Shown: one piece after another, positions 11,121-23,227 of the stretch | Position numbering within the stretch: the first letter of the stretch is position 1 | Layout of the letters: each line of letters starts with the position of its first letter | Position numbers and translations under genes: made by a program | Assembly (NCBI GenBank): GCA_019009955.1 | Contig: CM032232.1 | Location: 53,445,001-53,509,000, forward strand | Direction of reading: 5' to 3' | DNA: 64,000 nt | DNA from: Riptortus pedestris | Lineage: Eukaryota > Arthropoda > Insecta > Hemiptera > Alydidae | The notes under the pieces: generated by a model | Databases searched by the model: none | Seen by the model: only the letters and a program-made list of their open reading frames with translations | What the model was told of the DNA's origin: nothing

Positions 11121-12154
11121 AAAAATATGAAATATGGTCCTTAGCGCTCCTGGATCCGAACGAGAGTCCTTTCGATTCCAAGGGAGACGGGATTCACTAA
11201 GTTAAATAATAGTTGGGGAAGTTGCAAAATGCCAATTCATGAAGGAAGATGCTCAGGAATTTTAAAAATAATAACACTCAGGACAATGAAACAATGAGAA
11301 ATAATTGGTGGAATGACAACCAACGTATACATATGCACGCGCATCTATCAAAAATAATGTATGAATAATGACTCCATCAGGAAAGTTGATTTGACCCACG
11401 CGAAAGAACTATACATATATGACTTGGATATTGACTAAACGTTGCCGTATGGGGTGGTAACATATTCCCTCTTACTTAGATATGATAAATGTACCAATGA
11501 AAAACAATTCAACCTTGCAGAAATAGTAGAGACTCATAACTTTATTAATACTCCTCACGCTTGAGGATTTTCAACTTGGGGCCTATATGAAGCGAAGTAA
11601 GCCACTATAACAGAACATTCTTTCCTAATACCCTCGCCATAAATATGGCTATTATTTAATTTAGGGAAATATATTTTCATTTACAACTTCAAGGAAGTCG
11701 TTTACAAAAACCCTAAAAGTTCTAAAATGCCTCTCATAGTTAATCAGCTAAATATCTCCAAAAGGAGCCTGCATTTCTTTGGGTATTGATATTCAAGTTG
11801 TTGGAAAGAACTGTATTATTTAAGATTTTAACCCGTTTTTGTAACTACCAAGCATATGCCGATATTTCCCATCACCTTCGTTCTCGGCCAATTTCCTTAC
11901 CATAAAAAGTCTAGTAATAAATAAATTCGTGAATACCTCAGTTACTCTATACTATTTTAATGTTTCAAAGGGTGTTATATGACTCAATTGTAGAGCTTTT
12001 CATGATAAACAAAAAAACATTCTATACGTATTTTCTATATTCCTAGTGGGAGAAATATTCAACTTTGTGTTGCATTACGTTTGATAATGTTCTTTTTCTT
12101 AATCATTTTAGTTTAGACAGAAATATTGTACTTAGACAAATACATTATATATAT
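11121..12154. other. No recognised feature
   Basis: AT-rich sequence with no splice-bounded exon, RNA gene or repeat that I recognise. A short minus-strand open frame at its left edge overlaps the LINE remnant and is not credible. Confidence 0.5.
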
Positions 12155-12525
12155 ATATATTAGATTTAAAACCGTACATTATATTTGCTCCCTGGACTAA
12201 GTACGACTGCAGACCTAGAGGTGAACCAAGCTACTGAGAAAAAGACAGTCACGCAGTGACTGCCTAAAATAAGCAGATTTCCCACGTGCTGTTAAGAAAA
12301 AATACTGATCACATTTCCCAAAATAATCTTTTTTCTAAATAAACATCCGAATATTTGTGTTACGAATAAATATATAGAACAACAGTTGCAGACCATCAAT
12401 AGTTTAAGAAAATTGTTTCTATAACATCGGACTCATAATAACTGGGATATTCATAATTTTCGCATCGCCCACTCTAACCAGTAACATTTTTATCCCTCGT
12501 TACATAGGGCTCTTACTGAGGGAGA
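12155..12525. repeat. Duplicated segment A (paralogue of 14485-14905)
   Basis: The homology with 14485-14905 covers the H8/H11 element and also about 85-120 bp of left flank (TATATTAGAYTTAA...GAGGTGAAYCAAG). The flank was therefore duplicated together with the element. Confidence 0.7.
12243..12525 (-). mobile_element. H8, 3' part of a HINE
   Basis: Reverse copy beginning AGTCACGCAGTGACTGCC, then AAGCAGATTTCCCACGTGCT and the subfamily block. The core ends near 12480 and no 5' hairpin is seen. Confidence 0.7.
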
Positions 12526-13054
12526 AATATTCAAGGACCTTCATTTAAGATCTCAAACAAGGCTTAACAAAGCTGTAATTGCAAAAGAGGCTTGCTTTCC
12601 GGGGATTTTGGTCGCCACTAGAGTATTCTCTTTAACGCCGAGAACATAATCCTGACGCCTTTGGTTAAATTTAAGGCACAGTGGATACTACTTCTCGTCC
12701 GTCCTTGAAATCCTCTTCCTTGGCGTTCTTCCGGGGCTGTCGGATCTCAGCCTATCTGTCTATGATATCGTTTGGAGACTTCGACACTTATGATAACTAA
12801 GGTCCAAATCAGCAGCCAAGGGCGATTCCCCCTTGGATATTCTTGACGAAACAAGGGTTGACGATTTTGGTCGGGGCGTTGTAGAGGTTGTCATTACTGG
12901 CTATTCTTCCCTAGCGTTCCCGATTCGATCCAGCTGCGGTCGCTTCAATAATCTCTCTATAGGCCACCTCTTGCCATTCATCCAGTCAAGGTCTAGACGG
13001 GGCTCCTGTCGCCCCGCCAGGCATTTCCCTCAATTTAATAACCTCTAGGAACCA
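12526..13054. other. GC-richer island with decayed coding look, unidentified
   Basis: Clearly richer in G+C than its neighbours. The minus strand can be read as protein-like text with only a few stops (for example REIIEATAAGSNRER then IASNDNLYNAPTKIVNP, roughly 12960-12850). The plus strand is also open at 12833-13048. I do not recognise a family. An old transposon or gene fragment is possible. Confidence 0.35.
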
Positions 13055-13400
13055 GCCAATATTCCTTAAGGGAAGTCAGCTATTGAGGTTGTACTCATGA
13101 CGAGATTTCCAAAAATAAAATATGTTGATATGCGTCTCCATCTGTTCTAGCTAGGGGAATGACGTATTTCAAAACTATGTATACAATGGAATTAATGACT
13201 GGACTCGGGTAACGAGGAGAGGGTGTTTAGAATGGCAGATCCAAAACTTGACATTATCTCCCCTACTATCAGTCTGATCAAAAACTATGATATAACCAAT
13301 TGCTTCATATTTAATTTCCGACAGCTAATTCTCTATCAAAATCAAATATTATCTGAGTTATTTGTAATTGTTTGGTTTCAGCCTTCATTTAACCCCTTAT
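13055..13400 (+). mobile_element. H9, 5' portion of a HINE
   Basis: TTCCTTAAGGGAAGTCAGCT marks the 5' hairpin, followed by a decayed 5' block and core. The 3' end is absent. Confidence 0.65.
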
Positions 13401-13529
13401 TTTATATCTGGTGCCCTCTGGAAAATAAAATCTTTATTCATGACTACACTTCAAACATTTTTGCACTTGTCCCACATAAAAGATTCGTTGGAAGCCATAT
13501 TGGAGCTATTAAGTTAGAAATAGAAATTT

Positions 13530-13880
13530 TTCTTGTTGACAAGATTTATAGAAAATTAAATTTTCAACAAGACTTGTTGTATAACTTTTTATTTTATTCG
13601 ACTAATAATAACGGGATATTTCGACTATTTTTTCTCTCACACTCTAACCCTTCCCCCCTCCCAGGTTCCATATGTCCAATTTCAGTCAGCGTATGAGATG
13701 TATAGTTTTACACGCGACGTTAAATGCTAGCGCTTGAAAAATATATCTTCTGTGTTGGTGTGTGCGCGTGTGTATATAGACCTCATTTCCATCATTTCGT
13801 ATGTAGTATCAATGGGCATTTGAAGATTATTTTTCGATTATCATCTCTTTAGTCCAACCTGAAAATTTGATCTGGTAAAA
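13530..13880 (-). mobile_element. H10, 5' portion of a HINE
   Basis: Reverse copy facing H9. The core at 13560-13690 is followed by a short GT-rich tract (about 13757-13774), the block CCTCATTTCCATCATTTCGT and a decayed 5' end (ATTTGATCTGGTAAAA). The 157-codon open frame at 13223-13696 runs through H9 and H10 sequence and is not a gene. Confidence 0.65.
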
Positions 13881-14484
13881 AATAAATCATGGAGTAAGAA
13901 ATTGAAATAATAACTTGACGTTAGAATGCTTATCACCGAAGGGGGAAAAAAGATAACAACAGAAGCCGAAAATTAGGTGTTGTAAATGATTAGACTGGTG
14001 TCAGTTGCAGCAACTAACTCCCAATTAATGCCAATCTCCCATAAAATAAGCCTGGAGGTTGCTCCTGGACCTAATTTACATCAGATGCTCACCGAAATGG
14101 ACTGATGACGGCCACTTTGTCAGCCAATAACAATCTGAACATCCTTAGAACTTCCCGAAGGCCTATAATTTAGAAACATATAATAAAATGGCCCGACATA
14201 TGGAATTTAAGTAATTCGACATAAGTCACGAAGGGCCCCACGAGCGACCTTCTGCAGCGGGTTCCTTACACCCTTCGAGAGGCGGCAATGAACTTTAGTT
14301 ACGAAATTCTTCCTTGATTGACAGAAGGGCCCGCCGAGAGGGGTAAAGGGTTTAATTAACAGCTGTAAAACAATATAAAGGCATCGCGTGAGAACCTTCG
14401 AGGAAATTATACCAGCATAACCTGCCATGACACCTCCTCCATACGAACGCCACGTGGCTTAGGAAATATTATACATAGACATAT
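13881..14484. other. Unidentified sequence with a GC-richer stretch
   Basis: The part at about 14210-14440 is GC-richer and open on the minus strand (73 codons). A TTTTACAG acceptor-like site near 14360 and a GTAAGG donor-like site near 14270 could bound a roughly 95-nt exon. The peptide matches nothing I recognise, so it is not called as a gene. Confidence 0.3.
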
Positions 14485-14905
14485 TATATTATGTATATTA
14501 GACTTAACACCCTATATTAAAGCTTATTATATTTTCTGCCAGGATATTAATACTTTGGTCTAAATACCACTACAGACGCAGAGGTGAATCAAGGTACTGA
14601 GGAACAGGCCTTCACGCAGTGGCTGTCTAAAGTAAGCAGATTTCCCACGTGCTGGTAAGCTAAATCTACTGATCATCGCCCAATATATTTCTATTTCTAA
14701 GTACAAGTGAGAGTTTACTGGAGAACTGAAATCAAGAAATACGAATATTTGCTATAAATAAATAAAAAAACAATTGTAGAACTTCAATACCTTAAGAAAA
14801 TTGTTCCTATAACATCCGACTCATAATAACAGAGATATTAATTTTCGCAGCGTCCAGTCTAGCCTGTAACATTTTTATTCTTCGTTATTTAGTACTATGC
14901 GAAAG
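14485..14905. repeat. Duplicated segment B (paralogue of 12155-12525)
   Basis: See segment A. Homology includes the sequence outside the H11 3' terminus. Confidence 0.7.
14608..14890 (-). mobile_element. H11, 3' part of a HINE
   Basis: CTTCACGCAGTGGCTGTC then AAGCAGATTTCCCACGTGCT, with the same internal block as H8. The 5' part is missing. Confidence 0.7.
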
Positions 14906-14998
14906 AAATAGAGAATAGATGTTGAGATGGGAGCATGAGTGTATCATATTCTGTTGGAAATCTTCCTACTTCACGCAGCCTTGTATGGCGGAGTTTTT
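14900..14998 (+). mobile_element. H12, 3' tail of a HINE
   Basis: GAAATAGAGAATAGATGTTG block, then GGAAATCTTCCTACTTCACG, a decayed hairpin and GGCGGAGTTTTT. Confidence 0.65.
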
Positions 14999-16407
14999 AC
15001 TTTTTAAATACTAATTTTATTTTAACCGATACATTGCGAAGATGTATTCAGTGTATAATATGCTAATCACCTCTAGCTGTAGAACATATTCCTTAAATAA
15101 ATAATAATCTATATATTATACAAAGGAAACGAGGGATAAAATATGAATGACTTATCTGAAGTGTGAATTGATCAAAATGAAAATTAATGACGTATAAATA
15201 TTTCTTTGCTATTTAGCATAATCTCCATCCGAACGAGATATCCTTTTAGGTGGTCTTCAAGATATTCCTTCATTTAAGTTTGGGAGATAAGCTGACGTGA
15301 ACTGTACACAAACAACTCGGAGCAATAGTGAATAAAATCGACTTGACAACCTCTTAAAAAGAAAAATATGCTTTGTTATCCATAGATTAAATCTCTTTGG
15401 ATGGATTTCGTATCAGCTTCTTCTGTACCGCTATAGTTTCCAAACAGTATTCTGCCATGAAAAATGAATTGAATTTCTCAAACAGATCACCCCATCATAT
15501 ACGCGAGGAAATACATAGGAATATATTTGTCTGGCAAGCCATTCCCTTGACAGAGAGGAAATATTTTTTTAGTCAATGTCATTCAATGAAAAGACAAGTA
15601 TACTTATGGGTACTAAATTAATAACTAATCAGCAATGGATATTAGAATAAAAGCAGGAAACGAAATTAAATAAATTACTTCCTTTGAGTAAACGGATTAT
15701 TAAAATGCAAATGTCGGGATGTTAAAGAGGATGAAGGACCCACCAAAATATGAGAGTTCTAACAAATATAATTATATTGCTTAAATATAAAAACAAAAAC
15801 AAATAAATAAAATTCGATTTCTGAATAAAATAATCTAATAAACACAAACGTCAATTAAATAGTTCTAATGTCTTTTGGTAAAAAATATTAATAATAGATA
15901 ATGACTGCCCTTGATGTTTTGGACCTCTTTGTACAGCCTGTTTGGCCTGACGCGGACCTCTTTGGAATTAGGAGGCGGGAGGAAGTGGAAATAAAACTGT
16001 AAAAGTCTCGGAGAAGTCCGGACGAGAGACAGTTCAACATAGGACGACGGAGAGACACAAAGTCCTTGGCTACAAACCTCTGAACCTCAGTGGAACCCAA
16101 ATCTCTCAGTGGCAAACTCTATATACTGAAAACAGTTCATCTTTAATTATGGGTTATCGATAAATATTGATTATCGACGATGCCGACAAAGAGGTAGGGA
16201 AATCTTCGCTACAAAATAAAATGTAACATTTAAGGCATACGGATTCCTCTTATATTAACTCAGCTGAATTGAAATATAACATGTAAAATAGGCATGGAAA
16301 CGAAGCGTACTTCTTCCAGCTCAAAGAGAAATAATTAAGACTTTGGAAGAAAATATAAAGAAATTGTTGTCATTCAGTTTCAGCTTTGAGGAATCAGCTG
16401 CTAGTCA
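14999..16407. other. No supported gene
   Basis: Mostly AT-rich. A GC-richer patch at about 15900-16110 is open on the minus strand (75 codons), but I see no motif and no convincing splice pair. Confidence 0.45.
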
Positions 16408-17126
16408 TTCTGGCGAACACTGTAAACTAAGCAGTTTGGTACAGAACCATTATTGATCTCATTTCACCATATATTCTCTATTTCTAAATAAAACTCCATT
16501 GGGTTGATGATAGGGATATTTATTTAAGACTAAAAATAAGATAGTACGAATAACTTGATTAATATTTGAGTTCCGAAAAAATGTAGAGAAAAGATCTGTA
16601 GAGAATTACTAGTTTAACAACATTTGTCCTATAACATTTTTCGATCCGAGGCACAATAATGGATGTATTTTGAACTTGCGAACTCCGCCTCAAATGAGGT
16701 GTATTTGCATGTTTCTCAAGTAATAATAATCCGTTGAAAACAATATTTAGCATTTATGCTTGGACTAAAAAGCTGAAAATTAAAAAGAATGCAAACATCT
16801 GTGTTAATATAAAGACATAATTTACAGAAACACATTTATAGAAAATTAAATTTGGAGCATTATTAGTGATAACAGTTATTCCATCCAACTCATAATAACC
16901 GAGATATTTTTAGTTTTAGATACTGCTACCCTCTAGCCCCCACCCCTCCTCCCACCGGTCTAACTTCAGCCGTTAACGATATTGATAGTTTTACAACAAA
17001 AGCTTATATATCGAGTTCAGTTACGATAAAAAAAAATTGTAACAGCTAGAGTGGTAGCAGAACAGTTTATGTTTGAACGGACCTCATATTGCCATCTTTT
17101 TTGAAAATCTATTTTTCTACCTCAAT
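16408..17126 (-). mobile_element. H13, decayed HINE
   Basis: The 3' remnant GTAAACTAAGCAG is followed by the CACCATATATTCTCTATTTC block and the core, including AACTCATAATAACCGAGATA and CAGCCGTTAACGATATTGAT. It continues to TTGAACGGACCTCAT near 17075. The microsatellite is lost and the 5' hairpin is not recognisable. Confidence 0.7.
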
Positions 17127-18508
17127 GGTTAAAATGTGGCATTATTCTGGTCTCATGAGTTCCATCTAACTACTAGACACAAACTCTCCCCACAAAGAAA
17201 CAAAACCACATTTACTCCATTGCGGCTAGGTCAAAGCTATAACATTACAATGCACTTACAATGCTAATGCGTTCATTACTTATGGATTATTAAATCAAGC
17301 TCAAGCCATTAAGAACTTAAAACTAACAAAGATTTAATGGCTTACAGGCCTATAAACGGAATCTTTTAAGCCCGCAGCCATTTATGATTCATAAATTTGT
17401 GAAGAGAATTAAATACAGTTAATTATCTCCGTCGAGACGTGAAATTACTTGGGTGATATCAACGAGAAGTAATAAACACAGCTCGGGGTTCAGCCGTAAC
17501 CGAGCGTGGTTTTAGAAGCACGCACAGAAACAATCAATAACCATTTTAATTATTACATTATTTTTTAAAAAATCAAAATGAAATACTGCCTTAGAGACGA
17601 CCATATATCAACTTATCAACTAGTAAAAAGAAACGAAGTACTATTTCCTAAATGAGTTCAAGAAGATATGATAGAAGAGAAGAGGTAATACAAGGATGAT
17701 ATTTTAGAAGCAGACAGGGTCTACTAGACAAGATAGAATCCTCCAAACCTGAAGCCCCGGCTCTTAAATTTGAAATTTTAGATAGCAATATTTTTATTTT
17801 AAATGTCCACCATGTGTCATTGTGGAATTCTCAAACAAATTTCACAAGCGTGGAATAAGACGTCTCATGATATATTGGTTTATTGCTAACATGGGATGAT
17901 TAAACAATATAAGAATAAAATATTTAAGGCAGTTTACTAGTTATGTCTGGTTGGTTGTGGAACGCATTAATTAATTATGAGGCGTTTGCCTGAAAGTATA
18001 TTAAAATATTGTTTGGTTAAAATTAAACTAAATAGAAGAGGAAATTGAATTTAATTCTAAACAAGTTCTATTTTATTATCTTCCTTTTCCTGCAGAATGT
18101 TAATCCAGTGTTACTTCTGGGTGTTCCAGGATTTCTTTATTTTAGCAAGGAGCATTTTACGATTTCAAGTTGTCATCGTGTCTGGAGAGTTGTTCTGACT
18201 GGAATTACAAGGCATGTGCCGGATGAACCATCGGCAAACTGCTTGTTATTCACACCGAACGGATTCAGCCGACTATCCTGAATTGCAATGGCCTTTTGAT
18301 GGCAGCATGACTCACAACTCCCAACAAGAAGTTCATGGCTAAGCTCATGTTGGTTATTATTGGAAAATAGATTATTATTGTTTTGTATGTAAGAAGGATT
18401 TAGCACTTATAATAATAAGTCGGGAAAACTCAATTTTTGTAATTATGCAATAAAACATATGAGTAGTTCATCATTTTACTCTAAATGTAGGGTAAGAATA
18501 TTTGCAAA
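17127..18508. other. No supported gene (candidate exon noted separately)
   Basis: AT-rich. On the plus strand a strong acceptor-like tract (CTTCCTTTTCCTGCAG, ending 18095) precedes an open stretch that stops at 18281. I do not recognise its peptide and found no donor partner. Confidence 0.4.
18316..18348 (-). CDS. Speculative first coding exon (short signal-peptide-like start)
   Basis: On the minus strand an ATG in a good arthropod context (CCAACATGA) opens 11 codons, MSLAMNFLLGV. A perfect GTGAGT donor (18315-18310) follows in phase 0, the phase that the TSR exon at 9510 requires. Joined to that exon, the start would give a short hydrophobic leader just before the basic RHRR segment. Against it: the hydrophobic core is shorter than a usual signal peptide, the upstream sequence is not like a 5' UTR, and an 11-codon match can arise by chance. 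It is recorded as a candidate only. Confidence 0.2.
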
Positions 18509-18556
18509 GGAAAAATAATATACCTAATGTTTCTAAACTCCGTCGCTGGGAATCTA

Positions 18557-18680
18557 TTTCATTTGTCTTTTGCGGCATATCTCCAGCGGTGTCTAAGTTG
18601 TGGTGGCCCACCACTAACGTGTGGTGTGGGCCACCACAACGGAGACCCCCCTGGAGATATGCTGCAAAAGACAAATGAAA
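18557..18680. repeat. 124-bp near-perfect hairpin
   Basis: The left arm from 18557 and the right arm ending at 18680 are complementary over about 60 nt with a handful of mismatches. The loop is only a few bases (TAAC, about 18614-18617). The inner stem GTGGTGGCCCACCAC is GC-rich, unlike the surroundings. A 28-bp imperfect direct repeat (AAAAATAATATACCTAA...) lies at 18510-18537 and 18678-18705. It could be a foldback MITE or a transcribed hairpin RNA; nothing here decides between them. Confidence 0.9.
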
Positions 18681-18705
18681 AATAATATACCTAAAATTTC
18701 TAAAA

Positions 18706-19110
18706 TTTCCTAAAACTTCGGCATGCTACCAATAGCTTCTAACTTTGGCATACCATTACTAACTTCGGCATGCCACCACTAACTACTAACTTCGGCATAC
18801 CACCACTTACTAACTTTGGGATGTAAATACTAACATTGATATGTAAATACTAACTTTGGCATAACATTACTAACTTCGGCATGCCACCACTACCTACTGA
18901 CTTTGGTATGCCATTACTAACTTCGGCATGCTACCGCTACCTACTAACTTTGGCATACCATTACTAACTTCGGCATGCCATACTAACTTCGGCAAGCCAT
19001 ACTAACTTCGGCATTCCACCACTAACTACTAACTTCGGCATGCGACCACATACTACAAACTTTGGTATATCATTACTAACTTCCACTACTAACTTCGACA
19101 TGATACTACT
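18706..19110. repeat. Minisatellite of ACTAACTTCGGCATGCCA units
   Basis: More than fifteen imperfect units of about 17-25 bp, built from TACTAACTTYGGCATGCCA with optional CCACTAAC spacers. It starts immediately after the hairpin's flanking direct repeat and runs into H14. Repeated MPKLVV-like peptides on the minus strand are a by-product. Confidence 0.85.
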
Positions 19111-19111
19111 A

Positions 19112-19740
19112 ACTTTCAATCGGAGATATATTGAATTTTCGAATTCCCCCTTAACTCCCTCCACCCCTACTGCTCATCAAATTTTAGCTATTAACTAACA
19201 TGATCTTTAGTGCTGAATGAATTAGTAAAATATCGAGTATGACACAGAACAAAAATATTGTCAGGTCAAGACCTCAAAATCTTAATTCACACTACATAAT
19301 TGCATGTTACCACTCGCAAAAGCATTTCTACCTCACACAACAATAGTTCAATGAGAAACAGAGTTTGGTATTTAAGCGTCAAATTAAGTGCGTCGTGATA
19401 TAACAGCTTATTGTTAATGCGGCATGCGTAGAAGTGAGAGTCTACAGAAAGCTGAAAAATAAAAAATGCATTTATCTTGATTATTATTTTAAATAGAGGA
19501 AAATGGAAATTACAAAATTTGAGGTCCTATCATAATATTAATAGAAATTAAATTTTCAACAAGATTGGTTCTATACACTTTTGGGATCTGAAGTATAATA
19601 ACTCTTGATCTTTAATTTTACAGAAATCGTTTAAATATCTGGTTTTGTTGACGGTCAAACAAAAATTGCAGCAGCTTGAGCGATAGCAGACCAGTATCAC
19701 GTATGTATGTATTTAACCCCTAAAGTGAAATCTGCTATAA
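19112..19740 (-). mobile_element. H14, decayed HINE
   Basis: Two core fragments (19112-19265 and about 19340-19690) and a 5' end CCCCTAAAGTGAAATCTGCT at 19716-19735. The TA tract is replaced by CGTATGTATGTAT. Confidence 0.65.
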
Positions 19741-22037
19741 CAGACGTGCTTTGGTTTAGCTTCTATAAGTTCAGAAACTAGTATATGTGACAATGTTTGT
19801 ACTTATGCAAAACTAAAGTAAGCGAAAAATGAGAAAACTGTAGTTAGTTAGAGCTGAAGACTACCCAACTCATAAATATCACTCAACATGATCACCATCT
19901 GAGGCCTGGGAAGAAGGATGTGTTTACTCTCCATCCATTGCATACGACCTCCGGATTGGTATAAATGATGCCTGTAAATAAAACGGTTCAAATTTCTCAT
20001 GTGTCATTGGTAAGGCGGGGCTTGATAGGAGATGAATAGATCAGGTGCTGGCGGAGCCTTTGATCTTCAATATGAATCCAATGATCCCACAGAGGACTAA
20101 GATTTGTCAAGCTGTAACAGGTGGTTTACAGCCGACTACTTTGACTACGTAGATATAAATGATTTTTAAGAAGCCCATAATGCTCACAGTTCTACTACCA
20201 GTGCAACATCGACACAGCATCGCCAAAAGACGTCCAAAAATATGTTCCAAAAATATTGATTCAAGAGTAGAAAACAAGAAGGATACCACCAAGTTACAAT
20301 TAAGTAAAAATTAAACCAGATATCAGGAAATGGAAAACTTCATTCCTTTCTGACTCTTGTAAGAGTTGGTCACACGGCAATCATACTTAAAAAAAAAATT
20401 TTTAACCAACCTGCTATAATATTAACTGAAAATTAACAGCACATTATTAATAAATTATAATAATGTGTTCATAAAATATATAATCACTCAAAAAGCCGCT
20501 AAATTCGTAAATCTTTTTAAAAGGTCATACACCTAAATTAACAATTATTTAATTTTTGTTGGTATTATTTTTCATATTTGTTCATAGAATTGCATTTTTT
20601 GAGAAAATTCCAAAATATTTTGGTTTATCTCCAAAAAATATATAAGCACTCAAAAAGCCATTGTTTTTCTTTCATAGTCTTTTAGTTTGCATATTAACGC
20701 ACAATTTAAAAAAAAAATTGCTTTCTTAATTACTCTGTCTCAAGTGCAAAAACATATTCGAAAAATTGGGGTTTTTTTAATAAAAATTTTGATAAGGACG
20801 CAGTTCGTGAAATTTTAGAGGGGGCTTATATTTTAATATGATCATCAAATTAATTTTTCCTGTATCTCCATGCTTTTGTGAACACTTAAGTGAAAAATTT
20901 ATCTTGCTATGTTGAAAATAACTAAAGTTATGATTTTTTTTTCTAATACAATGTGTGTCAAATAAGCAACCTTTGAAATGTCAGTTACACAAACTTTCTC
21001 AATATTTCAGCATTTTTTTTCACAAAAACTACTGGAGATATCAAAGTAAAATTTAATATTCTTCATAAGGAAGGTAAAAAGTGTTGTTAAAAAATTTTTC
21101 ATTAAAATCTGAGACCATGGGTGACATGGCCTGGATGATGTGAGATGGAATGACCCTTAAGACTGTGAACGTTTTTAATGTAATATAAACTTTTTGTCTG
21201 CTATTGACTTCCGGGTAGAAGCAGAGTAATCATATATAAAAAAATAAATGGTTTTATTTGTATAATGTATCCTAATTTTATTACAGAAACCCCAAGTCAA
21301 GTTTTGTTTTAAATGCGAATCACAAATCAACGTCTCCTTATATTGGCTACCGGTCTTCCAAACATTTCTCACTACAATGCCACGATTTAACTCGAGAAAG
21401 TTTTTTTTTCTTTTAAAAAAAAGGTTACGAAGGAAGGTTACAAAAGACTAAAAAATACGGGTTGATTGGGCCTTTTCTCTTGAAGAATTATTACATCTTG
21501 AAGAGGACTATGATAAAAGGAAGTCGTGGCGAATGGTTCACAACTGGCGTACAGTCATAATTTAAAGACATGCTCAAAGAACGATCATGGCAGCCATTAT
21601 CCCAACAGACTTGTGGAGCACGAAATGGAAATTTAGAGCCAAAAGCTGAATTTATGTTGTAATTCAAAACTCAACTGATGAGGACAACTGCTTTGAATGG
21701 AACTTTATAGTTATCAGATTTTTTTTTTTAAATTAAAGGAACACTTAAGGCTAATCCGAATGGATTATCTTAAGTATACAGAATTCCTCTGATCAGGATA
21801 GGAATGGGTATCTATTTTATTTTATAGATCCCTATTTCATTTAGTTAGTAAATCCGTTACAAGTAAAATTCCATGAAAGCATGGGAAAGGAACTCAAGCC
21901 ATCAAGTAATCAAAGTTTTCGTCTCAGAAAGGTGAGGCGCATACACAAAATAACAAATAATCTAACTTATTTCTTTATATTCCTGCTCATAATACAGAGA
22001 AATTCATTTACTATATAACACATTCATTTCTGTAACT
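19741..22037. other. No recognised gene; 20370-21150 repeat-like
   Basis: A very AT-rich stretch at about 20370-21150 has dispersed-repeat character: ATAATCACTCAAAAAGCC at 20480 recurs as ATAAGCACTCAAAAAGCC at 20642. It ends in TGACATGGCCTGGATGATG. Its family is unknown to me. The rest shows nothing. Confidence 0.4.
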
Positions 22038-22064
22038 ATTATTATTATTTATTAGCGTCCACTT
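22038..22064 (-). mobile_element. SINE 3'-tail remnant
   Basis: ATTATTATTATTTATTAGCG followed by TCCACTTTT, the reverse of the SINE tail, cut off exactly where H15 begins in the TTTT. Confidence 0.7.
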
Positions 22065-22993
22065 TTAGCAGATTTCCCTTAAGGGAAATCAGCTATTGAG
22101 GACGTACTCATGACGCGATTTTCGAAATTTTTCTTCAAATGCCCATCGATCCTACCTAGGAGATGACGAAAATGAGGTCCGTTCAAAATTGATGAGTATG
22201 GTCCCTGTATATATATTTTAGTCGCAATTTTTGTTTGATCGTTATCAAACTCGATATTTAGTGGTTTCGTTTAAATAGAAATATCAAGTTCGTTAAAGGC
22301 TGAAACGGACTAGGGGGAGGGGTGTTTAGAGGGGGAGAATTTTGAAAAATCGAAATATCAACGTTACTATAAGTTGCATCGAAATAGTATGTAGAATAAA
22401 CCATTTTGCAAATTACATGTACTATAAATATTGTTATATACATTTATTCTGTATCTTGAATAATAACCGAAATATTTGCATTTCTCAGTTTTGAGTTTTC
22501 ACTAAACCCCCACTTCTACTCGTGTAACATAAACAATACTCTGTTATATAATAAAGCACATTATTTCAAGCATGAATCCCTAATATTGTTGTTTCCAGAA
22601 ACCTGTATAATACGAGTTACATGCAAATATGTTCTTGTGACCTCCTCCCCGTCCTAAATTCTTCGACTACTAAAATTTGATCTAGTGAGATAAAAATGAT
22701 TCTAATTCATTATAAATTACAGTACTAGTTATAGTAAATAGTTTTCAATAAAATGATTTATTTTATATTCTGATATGTTTCAGTTATTGTTTTTCTGTCC
22801 TTTGAGCCGTTGCCAGACCAGTTCGTTTACATGTGAGTCGCTTCCCGTCGGCAGGGGAAAGATTTCTTCTAACCGTTTGTATTTATACACTTAATATTCA
22901 CGGTGCTATTGTGTTATCAGTATGAAGGTTTATCTATTATTAATTTTTACGAGGGAAATCTGCTTAGTTTACGCAGCCCCTGCGACGGACTTT
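22064..22993 (+). mobile_element. H15, full-length HINE
   Basis: Intact 5' hairpin (AGCAGATTTCCCTTAAGGG), very short TA tract (about 22207-22216), full core and the GC-richer 3' block as in H1. It ends GGGAAATCTGCTTAGTTTAC, hairpin, GACGGACTTT. It is inserted in the T-run of a SINE tail. Confidence 0.85.
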
Positions 22994-22999
22994 ATTATT

Positions 23000-23224
23000 A
23001 TTTAGTTTTCAGTAAGCCCACTATTCTACTCATACGATTTTCACTTAACATTAAACGAGTCACTAAACATATTATATCCATCTGACATTTCGAATCCTAT
23101 TTACATGGATCTCCATACTACGGGAGAAATTGAGGATGGTTGATAGTTGTGATCGCCAGCTTGCCATATTTTAGCAGGTGCGGAAATCTGTTTATTTTAC
23201 GTACTTCCTGCGTGACGGACTTTA
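23000..23224 (+). mobile_element. H16, 3' part of a HINE
   Basis: TTTAGTTTTCAGTAAGCCCA, then the GGGAGAAATTGAGGAT block, GCGGAAATCTG and CTGCGTGACGGACTTT. It directly follows H15 in the same orientation. Confidence 0.75.
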
Positions 23225-23227
23225 CTA

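Noticed and set aside
13223..13696. 157-codon plus-strand open frame, the longest in the window
   Set aside because: It runs through the H9 and H10 HINE copies, and its peptide is translated repeat core.
18096..18281. Plus-strand exon after the CTTCCTTTTCCTGCAG tract
   Set aside because: Good acceptor-like tract, but no start, no partner exon and no recognisable peptide; not called as a gene.
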